Below, piece after piece: positions 55,924 through 64,000 of a DNA stretch of 64,000 nt. Numbering within the stretch: position 1 is the first letter of the stretch; each line of letters starts with the position of its first letter. Source of the stretch: Anniella stebbinsi (Eukaryota; Chordata; Lepidosauria; Squamata; Anniellidae); contig JARDYH010000003.1 in NCBI GenBank assembly GCA_029215795.1, positions 104,440,609 to 104,504,608 of the forward strand, given 5' to 3'. A model generated the notes under the pieces. The model made no database searches and was not told where the DNA came from. It worked only from the letters and a program-made list of their open reading frames with translations. The position numbers were made by a program, and so were the translations under genes.

Positions 55924-56287
55924 CTTAGGGTGACCATATTTTGGAAACCAAAAAGGAGGACAACATAGTCTGGCCCCAGGGGGTGTGCCCAGCACCAAGG
56001 GGGGGGGGGGCACCTGAACATAGCCTTGGTTACACGTCTGATTTTACAGCACACAATTAAGATAAATCTGTTCTACATAACATGTTAATCTAAAAATCAC
56101 TGAAATAAAGAACAACTTATCTGAAATTAACTTCACTTACTCCTACTTTTGTAGCTTTTGCTGTACTTAGAAGTTTTTGCTATACTCTGTGTGATACATT
56201 CTCCCCTTCCCTCAAATATGTTTTATGTATTTTATCATGTTGTTGTTCCCCGCCTCGATCTAGACGGAGAGGCGGGTAAGAAATAAA

Positions 56288-56322
<35 letters not shown>

Positions 56323-57388
56323 ATATCCTTTTTAACCTTGTGTATGATTGTCACAAGTTTCTCTACTCTAACATTAGGGTGGGTGTTATGGGCGGCAGAC
56401 ACTACTTTGCCCATTCACACTTCTCACTTATATACATTAGCTTCTCAAGGCTTGCACGTTGACACCACTTCTCACATCCAGATTTTGAACTCCTGTCTAC
56501 TTCCTGCACAAACACGTGACTCTGAGACCCTCTTTCTAATTCCCTGCGTTGCCTGCCAGCACCGTAGGGCTAAGTTACAACAGATGTCTCTGGGTTGTCT
56601 GTGCAGCTGCTGTTGTCTCTCTAAGTCTCAAACCATCTCTCTCTCTCCCTCTCCCTCTCTCTGCCAAAGTCTCCCGATGGTCCAGCTGGGCCTTACACTT
56701 GTGGCCAGGGGTATTGCTTATGGTTTGGTCACATCTGGTGACTCTTACTTTAAAAAACTCCGCCGCCAGCTGCCTCCACCTCTTCTCCTCCTGCACATCT
56801 GCTCGACGCTTATGCACTTTTAAAACACTCTTTTGTTTTATGTTTTCTTTTTATGTTTTTTTTAATTCTATGTAATGTAGTGTTTGTTTGTTGATGTGTG
56901 TGTGGAAACAATAAAAACTTTAAACCAAAACACTCTGGGTGGCAAGCCAGCCTCTCAGGGCCAAGCTACAGGTGAATCTGGGTTGCCTTCAGCCACTCTC
57001 TGCCTTATGCCAGACTGACCTCGCCTTTTCCACATTTTGATCTCTTTACCTTTAAAAATGATCGTTTCTTTAAAATATATATATTTGAAAACCTCAAACA
57101 TTAAAAAAAATCCTTTAAATCAACGGATGAACGGATCTGCTTCAAATTTGGCATGGCTAAAGCCCTTCTTTAAAGTTATCACGGTGTGAGGTTTCATCTC
57201 TTTATCTTTAAAAATGGTGGAGTAGAAAGCGTTTTTGTTAATTCTCATTAAAGTAGAGCTGCCCTTTGGCTGGTGAGGATGGGAAAAATCTGGATTTTTC
57301 ATCAAATTTCATAATTCTCCCCCCTTCCCGGATTTGTTACCAAAAATTCTGACAAATCTGGGTTTTTCCTGTCATATGGTCACCATAG
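55924..57388. repeat. Composite repeat block bounded by TAGGGTGACCATAT-like ends
   Basis: The left end TAGGGTGACCATAT (55924) and a right end near 57375-57388 that inverts to TATGGTGACCATAT suggest one element of the TAGGG-ended group. No target duplication was found. Inside are a retroposon tail (about 56205-56325, ending (ATT)n), a (CT)n tract and repeated AAATTTGGCATGGCTAAAGC-type sequence near 57150. No transposase recognised. The 161-codon frame at 56338-56823 lacks a known domain. Confidence 0.45.
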
Positions 57389-57640
57389 CCGATCTTTCAG
57401 CAACCTTCAATTCTGTCAACTATGGAATCTTTCTGAGTTGCCTAGCCAGAGTGAGTCTGGAGGGGAAGTGGGGCAGCAATGTTACAGTGGCTCCAGTCCT
57501 TTCTGCAGAGTCAAAACCAGAAGGTGGTGCTTGGTGACCCCAGTTATACTTCTATCCTTTGAGGTGGCTTGGGGTTCCATCTTGTCCCCCATGCATGAAG
57601 CCACTGGGGAAGGTCACCTGGAGGTCCTTAGACCTCTTTT
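57389..57640 (+). mobile_element. L2 LINE fragment
   Basis: It encodes ADLSATFNSVNYGIFLSCLA, a degraded form of the L2 RT motif-A block (DLSAAFDTINHGILL), then KPEGGAW- and GGLGFHLVPHA-like pieces corresponding to RFQKVVLG and GVPQGSILSP. Heavily decayed. Confidence 0.75.
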
Positions 57641-58194
57641 TTTCCTGTGGGCACATTTTGAATGTCGAGAAAGTGTTTTGAGCAGTGTCACAAAATGGCT
57701 GCCATGGGTGGCATGGCCAGTAACAAAATGGCTGCTGTGGTGGTGTGATCAATCACATCTTTACTATTGCAACACAGCATCCATTTCACAGAAGGCAAAC
57801 TTGTGAGGCTAAAATGCATGTAATTTACCCAAGAACCTGAATACAAGACAGTGGTGGAGTCTGAGCCACAAAAACCACTCCTTTCCAACCGCACAGAATA
57901 CACATTTCACAAAAGGGAAGCCAATTTGTTTCCTCAAATCACCTTTTATTACATTCCTTTTATTTTCTCAGATTGGCAGTAACTTCACCTCCTAATCAAC
58001 TTCCTGCAAATCAATGCCTGTCCAGTGAATTCTTAATTCACTCATTTCTACAGTGGTTAACTCCACCTTCCCCAGGCCACCCAATCTCTTTCTTTCTTGC
58101 CAGATCACCACCCAAATACACTTGCACATCCTTTTTTAAAAAACCAAGAGCACACAGCAACTTACTTTCTATCTCAGAATCATCCCCAAACAGT
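57641..58194. other. Gene-free stretch
   Basis: Contains near-repeats of CAAAATGGCTGCCATGG (about 57690-57740); nothing else recognised. Confidence 0.4.
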
Positions 58195-58691
58195 GGCTGC
58201 GTTTGGATGACATTTTAGGCAATGGAGGAGGGAATAGGCAACGCACAGTTAGTTATTTCAGAGGTACTCCCCACACAACATGTTGCCCCTCCCCATCACA
58301 CAGCTGAAAGTCCCAGCATCCTTCTAGGTGGCTGGTGCTCCTCCCTCCCTCCTCCTTCAGTCCTCCCAGCCCTATCCCATCATGCATTGCAAGTTCTGCC
58401 TGCTGTATATAAGCGGCCGGGGTGCTTTCAGCCACTCCTGCTGGAGAACTCTATGACCTTCTGGAATAGTGCACTCAACGAGGGAGATTACACAATGGAG
58501 CCCGCCACACGACATAATCAACAGGTCTCCGGATAAACAATGGAGCAGCCTGTTGTTTTCCCCCCATTGTTTAATTCCAGAAAATAACATACTGTGAGTT
58601 GTGTACCCATTGTGTGTTGCCCCCCACACAACACAACGGACGATTGCCTCTTTACCCCACCAATTGATTATTGTGTTGTCCAAAACCAGCC
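58195..58691 (+). mobile_element. 490-bp MITE, copy 3
   Basis: A 497-bp unit with ends GGCTGCGTTTGGATGACAT and, inverted, GGCTGGTTTTGGACAACAC. AGT flanks both sides (58192-58194 and 58692-58694). The interior matches the other two copies (TTAGGCAATGGAGGAGGGAA; GCATTGCAAGTTCTGCCTGC; AATAACATACTGTGAGTTGT). Confidence 0.83.
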
Positions 58692-60589
58692 AGTTTCTCT
58701 TTCTTAGGATCACTCCCCAAAACATACACACAACTCCTTCCTGCACACACATAAATGCACTCAGTGCTCTTCATCCATCATGCACTTCACCTCCCCCACT
58801 ACCCTCCTGCTTCTGGCACTCTCTGATGTCCCATTTTCACTTTTGCTGCCCACCCAATTGGCCCTGTCTGCTCTATTTCTCCCCATCCTTCCCATCCCCA
58901 TTGTTCCCCACCCTGCTGGCCACATTTCTCCATTTCCTGCCTTCCTTGCCCACCTTTCCCCCTTCCATCCACCAATATGTTTAGGTGATCTCAGCCACCA
59001 TGGCTTGTGACTCCTACTCTTCTCTTCAGATGCGCTGCCCTGCAAAGGCCTATGAATGTCCAATCAGAATAGTATATTCCTAGTGAGGAATAGCAAGAAC
59101 ATGGAGGAGCAGCACAGGAAGACCATTAAAAGACATCAATGTGATCTTCCAGTTATTTCTTATATTTTGATTGGTGTATTATTTTATTTGTGAGTTACCT
59201 TTCAGGGTTTTCTGCCCTAAAAAAAGGTTGTGAAATAAGTAAAATAAAATGTATTTGTGATATAACAGCTGTGATTAATACATGCAAGTCATAATTTGAT
59301 ATTACAAGTGATCAAGGGATGAAAAGGTATGTGTGTCCAGCCAGCTGCTGTAGGCAATTACGGTTCCCTGAGGGGTACACCTATATGATGTAAGTCTTTA
59401 CAATCAAATGTTTATCATATCTACAATATTGAAGTGTGTACTTAAAATATGTACTGTATGAAATATCCCACAAGATGCAAAAACAACCAGGAGGAGTTAA
59501 GAGGATCTTCAGCAGGCAGGCAGGTGTCTTTCCTGCCAGACAATAACTGATAAGACACGGGAGGGATTGAGAGCCAGATGCAATAATAGTTTCATCTGCA
59601 CAGGAAAGACAGAGAAAGGTCTAAGGTGAAAAGGGAGCTCGGAGGCCTGTCATGGATATTAACCATCCAAGGCTGTTTAAAATGTGTGTGTGTGTGTGTG
59701 TGCTGAAGGCAGGAAAGATGGTCCATGAAATTAAAACCCACCATGAGATTTTAATTAAAATCCCCCCACCCTCTGTCTTAGTCTGTGGAGCCAGCTTTAG
59801 CCAGTTTGCTACCGCTCCAAGGGACAGGAAGAGAATTGACACCTTGTGTCTCTTGAAAAATTTCTTCACACTCTCTGATTACCACTTTTCAAGAAAAGAA
59901 GTCATAGAAAGAAAGCATTTGTGTTTTACATTCCAGTCCTAGGCTTAGGGCCCAAACAGACAATACTTTAAAACTGTGTCTAGCAACTACATTTGTTTCA
60001 CCATTTTTACTCTAGAGTAGGCACAGATGGGCTGATCTGGATCTTAAAAGCACCTCCATTCCCAAGGCTAGGGTTCCTGCACCTACTCTAAAGTAAAAAT
60101 GGGGAAAAAAGAAATAACTGCACACAGATTTAAAATAATAGGCAGTATCCAACCCATTAGCACAAATGACATTCCACTAGCGAAAACTGGGTTCTGAACT
60201 ATGCGCAAGAGAGGAATCCAACTAAAGTCATATTTACTGTTTAAATTTGTTATTTTTCAAGTCAACGACAAGCTAAAATGCATACTCTACATAGAAAAAC
60301 AATAACAACAAAGAATAAGAACAGTAACAAATAAGCACATAAAACAATTCACCGAGTTATAAGCTTCCAGTTTTCTCCCTAGCAAAGATAAGTAACCATA
60401 TTCCCTCCTGCTTATAAACAATAAACAAATGTCCCCTCTTTCTCTTATTTTAACCATTTCTACTTGTCTTCTATCTTTTTCCTTGTTGGAATTGTTTGTA
60501 ATTGTGCTTTTAACATTTCTTTTTTAAAAAAACTCCCACCCATCTTGGACTCCTTTTCTCATTAGGGTCACTTGCCATGGGACCTTACT
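58692..60589. other. Gene-free stretch
   Basis: No gene recognised. C-rich sequence at about 58790-58980 and a (TG)n tract at about 59683-59702. An imperfect inverted repeat on the AAATGGTGAAACAAA / TTTACTCTAGAGTAGG theme lies at about 59985-60115. Confidence 0.4.
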
Positions 60590-62110
60590 TATCATAGTTT
60601 ATTAAAAATAGGCTTTCCTGAAATCCAGAGTACCAGTATGGCTACACTCAGCTTTTGCTTCCTTTGAAATCAAGAACTCAAGTATGACATGGTCACTTTC
60701 TCCCAGAGTTCCCCTAACTGCCACTTTATCCACTAAGTTTTCCCTATTGGTCAGTATCAAGTCAAGGATAGCAGTTCCTATAGTTCCTTCCTCTACCTTC
60801 TGTAGGAGAACGTTATCAGCCACACATGTCAGGAATTTCTTGGAGGGACCACCTTTGGCAGAATTTGTCTCCCAACAGATATCGGGGTAACTGAAGTCCC
60901 CCATTACTACTACATCGGATTTCCTTGAAACACTGGCAGTTTGCTTTTCAAAAGTTTTGTCCTCGTCTTCTCCTTGATTGGGTGGTCAGTAGTATGTAAC
61001 TCTGACTATCATGCTCCTTTTATTCCTTACTACATTTAGTTTAAACCAGATACTCTCGATGGGGCTCCCAGGCTCATCCTCTTGTATTTCTGTGCAGGGA
61101 TAAGTATTTTTAACATATAGTGTGACTCTGCCTCCCTTTCTATTTCTTCTGTTCTTTTTGAACAAGTTATATCCTTCAATTGCTATATTTCAGTCATGGG
61201 AGTCATCCCACCGAGTTTCAATTATACCTATCAAGTCATATTTGCCTTCATGTATTAAGAGTCTAAGTTCATTGTTGTGAACACTGTTTTGGGGCACTAT
61301 TGGAGCTGTTCTCTCTGTTATGGTGAATAAGCCTTCATCCATTGTTGCCTCAAATTTAACGTCTCCCGCCCCCGTAGGATTCAGTCTAAAGCCCTCCTGA
61401 TGAAATTCTTCATGCTGTGACTGAACACATTCTTCCCAGCCCTTGTGAGGTGCAACCCGTCCCTTGGCAGCAGTCCTTCTTCCAAGTAGTGTAGCCCATG
61501 GTTCCAGAATCCGAATCCCTCACGTCGGCACCACCTTCGTAGCCAGTCGTTCACCCGGAGTATTTTTATTTCCCTTTCTAATCCTCTTCCAAGAACTGGG
61601 AGGATGGATAAGAAAACTATCTGGGCCCCGAAGTTCTTGAGTTTCCTTCCCAGAGCTTCAAAGTCTGACGTGATTTCTTAATAGCTCCACTTGGCAATAT
61701 CATTTGTTCCCACATGGATGAGAAGAAAGGGATATGTGTCAGTGGGCTTGATGAACTTTGGCAACCCTTCAGTCACATCTATAATCTGTGCTCCAGAGAG
61801 ACAGCATACCTGGTGAGTCCATGGGTCTTCGCGACATACTTGAGTTTCAATCCCATGCAGCAGGGAGTCTCCCACAACGTCATATTTCATGTATATCCTT
61901 TTATTTGGTAAATAGGGGAGATCAGGATCAAGACGTGGGGGGGGGACTTTAGCCCTTTCCCGCTGCACCACAGCCCAGGTGTCAATAGCCCCCAGAAGCT
62001 GCTATTTGCCCTGGTGTCAATAGCCAACTTCTTTCCTGTGGCAGAAAGCAACCTGGAGTAGGGTGGGATTCTTCAGGACTTCTGTGGAGGAAGAGGTTAA
62101 AAAAAAACAT
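60590..62110 (-). mobile_element. CR1 LINE 5' portion: ORF1 esterase and ORF2 endonuclease
   Basis: ORF1 part (61971 to about 61400): YDVVGDSLLHGIETQV with the nucleophile-Ser GDS block, LLIHVGTNDIAKW (the HxGxND block), and near 61460-61430, in another frame, LLPRDGLHLTRAGK with the DxxH pair. These are the SGNH/GDSL esterase blocks known from CR1 ORF1. ORF2 part (about 61280-60600): apurinic endonuclease, KYDLIGIIETRWDDSHD, GYNLFKKNRRNRKGG, then VVVMGDFSYPDICWETNSA and LDLILTNRENLVDKV with GESDHVILEF (catalytic SDH). Stops and frameshifts make it inactive. The RT half is absent. Confidence 0.9.
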
Positions 62111-62675
62111 CCCTGCATGCCATGGTCCTGATTCTGATTTCTTACCCAAATGGCTGGTATTTAACAACAACCGGAAAAAAATGTGTGAAAAGCAGTCCCT
62201 CTTTTCAAATATGCTCTAGTTTAGCTCTGAATGGTGAGGAGGTTCAAGTTGAAATAAACACTTGCAGCCCACTTTAAGATAAAGAATAAGCTGCATTTGG
62301 ATTCACCAAGTTTTCTTTTCATTTAAAATATCTGGTTTTGTTGCCCCTTAGAAAGAATAAACAATCCAGCCATATTCCACCTTAAGTAGTTTGGGGCTGT
62401 ATGTGGAAAGGCTGTGTCTGTAGTGACCTTGCTATGATCTATTCTAAAGTGTTTTGTTTACTGTCAGCCACCCCTTGATCACTGTAGCACACAGTGAGAG
62501 AGGAGGAGGTTTTCTGCTATAGTAGTAGTGAGACACAGGAGGAGGAAAAAATACTACACTGCCTGGGCATAAAAATCTCTAAATATTACAGCGCCACCCT
62601 CTTGGAAAATGGGGAAATGACAGCCAAGCAAGATTTAGAAAGCAACTTTTTAGCTAAACAATTTGAGAAGACCTA
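62111..62675. other. Gene-free stretch
   Basis: No gene or repeat recognised. Confidence 0.4.
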
Positions 62676-62753
62676 GAGCCTATCTACACTACTGCTTATT
62701 AACCGGTTTAAAACTGTTATAAACAGTTTTAAAGCAGTAGTGTAGATAGGCTC
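62676..62753. mobile_element. 75-bp palindromic MITE, copy 2
   Basis: GAGCCTATCTACACTACTGC at the left and its exact inverse at the right. The centre has AACCGGTTTAAAACTG and AACAGTTTTAAAG. It is inverted relative to the copy at 3766-3840. Confidence 0.8.
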
Positions 62754-62788
62754 ACAATGTACTTTTAAATCCTGCTTGATGTTGTCAT

Positions 62789-62897
62789 TAGGGATGTATA
62801 TCGTATCGTTAAAATGTACGATAATGATATGATACGCTCTTTATCATGCATACGATTAACGATTATGATACGATGTTTTTGGGCGTGCACATCCCTA
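62789..62897. mobile_element. 109-bp hAT-like MITE with 8-bp target duplication
   Basis: The ends are TAGGGATGT and, inverted, TAGGGATGTGCACGC. GTTGTCAT flanks both sides (62781-62788 and 62898-62905), an exact 8-bp duplication. The interior is a chain of ATCGTATCG/GATACGAT and TACGATAAT motifs. There is no coding potential. It is among the shortest elements with a readable duplication in the window. Confidence 0.9.
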
Positions 62898-62905
62898 GTT
62901 GTCAT

Positions 62906-63545
62906 AAACCCTGGCTGGAAATGACCAGCAGCTGAACTTGCCTTTTGCTATTTTTTTCCCATCTGCAACTGAAGCATTTCATATGGAATTTTCTCTCCCA
63001 CTTGTATTTTCCCCTTTACTCTCTTCTTTCCATTGAAGGATAAAATGAATGGAAAAAGGGGATTCGTGCTGGGAAAAGCTTTGATGTAGATCTGTTAGTT
63101 TCAGAAAGTCTAAAAATCGGGTTAAAGTTGGATATTTCACGCAGTATAGCAGGATAGTGAATCAGTTGGAGAAATCCTGTGTACATGGAGGGAAGGGAGA
63201 ATTTGGGCACAATCCAGCAGGCAGTTCTCCTGCACAAGCCACGTGGAAGTGAGCTGCTACAGTTCATTTCAATAGGTTTGAGCAGAAAAACTCGTGTCTT
63301 TACTCTGGACTAGAGCTGTTTTGTGATGTTGGTCTGCATTTGTGATAAAGATTGGCACATTTCTTTGGCTGAGATCCTGTAACTTTAACAGGAGCTTGAT
63401 ATGCGGAATTTTAGCATTTGATACCACTTATCTTCATGCCAGGAAATCTTTAACTCCAGATTTCTGCTTATCAAACTGCTGTTAAAGACACTGCAACTAA
63501 GATTTCCAGTTGACCAGATGAGCTTGCTCTAGTGCCATTAACAGC
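62906..63545. other. Gene-free stretch
   Basis: A pair of inverted TTAACAG/CTGTTAA-flanked segments (about 63385-63490) is the only structure noticed. Confidence 0.4.
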
Positions 63546-64000
63546 AGCTTGGGGTGCCTCTAGATGGACACTTTCCCCTGCGGTGGCTTCGGAGTGGCGG
63601 CAGGTCATTTACATGATGCTGCCGCCACTCTGAAGCCATCTAGGGGCAAAGCCCCAAAGCTCTAAAAAAGTCGGGCATTTACCCTGACTTTTTAGCTCCG
63701 GAGCTTCTGTGAGGCAAACCACAGTCTATGGCGACCACTGATTGGTTGCCATGGGCTGAGCAGGGAAGGGACCAGCGAGCCATAAGCTCGCTGCATCACC
63801 TCCGCACCTCCACAGACCTCCCCCCTTTGTTCCCCCCATTAAAAAAGTTTAAGGAAAACCCATTACCCTGGATGCTCCCAGGCGGCCTGAAAACTGCCGC
63901 TCGTGCTTTGCTTGGTGGGCATGGCAGCAGCAGCAGGAAAGCCCTCCGTGGCGCTCCTTCCCCGGTAGATGGGCGGAAGGAGTGCAAATGCGGGGTGTGA
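63546..64000. repeat. GC-rich palindrome-bearing repeat, cut by the window end
   Basis: After TGCCTCTAGATGGACACTTT comes a foldback: GGTGGCTTCGGAGTGGCGGC (left arm about 63582-63608) against its inverse (about 63612-63640), then GC-rich sequence to the window end. The start resembles the degraded left end of the 355-bp MITE. It may be the left part of a larger foldback element. Confidence 0.5.

Noticed and set aside
56338..56823. 161-codon plus-strand frame as a gene
   Set aside because: It lies within a composite repeat block and encodes a low-complexity Ser/Leu-rich sequence.
55924..57388. A single hAT element with confirmed target duplication
   Set aside because: The ends match, but flanks GTTCTCCT and GCCGATCT do not, so the boundary call stays tentative.

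Overview
This is vertebrate nuclear DNA, most likely from a squamate reptile (lizard or snake). The species call is inference. It rests on the mix of L2- and CR1-clade LINEs, CORE-SINE copies, a very high load of hAT-like and Harbinger-like MITEs, abundant microsatellites, and one vertebrate gene with vertebrate intron and UTR structure. There is no sign of bacterial genes, CRISPR or a compact genome.

One protein-coding gene is identified with confidence: CDKN1B (p27Kip1), on the minus strand from about 50.84 kb to about 44.90 kb. Two coding exons (50132-49625 and 48368-48247) join across canonical GT/AG sites into a 209-residue protein. It keeps the cyclin-binding RNLFG motif, the CDK-binding KWNFDF block, the AKT/NLS segment and the C-terminal TPKK degron. 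A CpG-island promoter has a CCAAT box, a TATTTAAATA box and a YY1-type element at the start-site region. The 5'UTR carries two short uORFs. A third, non-coding exon holds a deeply conserved 3'UTR with two miR-221/222 seed sites and two Pumilio elements. A second CpG island (about 35.5-37.1 kb) lies about 8 kb past the CDKN1B end and looks like a promoter of an unidentified transcript. The usual neighbours GPR19 and APOLD1 are not seen as coding sequence.

Layout. 0-12 kb: LINE fragments, then a hAT foldback nested in a CORE-SINE (6.2-7.1 kb), a hAT carrying a GC-rich palindrome (9.7-10.7 kb) and a solo LTR (11.4-12.0 kb). 15.5-18.6 kb: a decayed L2 LINE and an opposed CR1 fragment. 21-26 kb: a LINE C-terminus, an unclassified repeat and a second solo LTR. 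26-35 kb: microsatellites, CR1 tails and a partial L2. 35-45 kb: the CpG island, three MITE families and the gene's 3' end. 45-51 kb: CDKN1B. 51-64 kb: CR1 and L2 remnants, more MITEs, and a CR1 5' fragment with a readable ORF1 esterase and ORF2 endonuclease.

No new multi-gene system was found. The least familiar material is the MITE set: a 355-bp family rich in GCGCAT motifs (four copies with 3-bp A/T target duplications), a 490-bp family (three copies), and several TAGGG-ended foldbacks with exact 8-bp target duplications.
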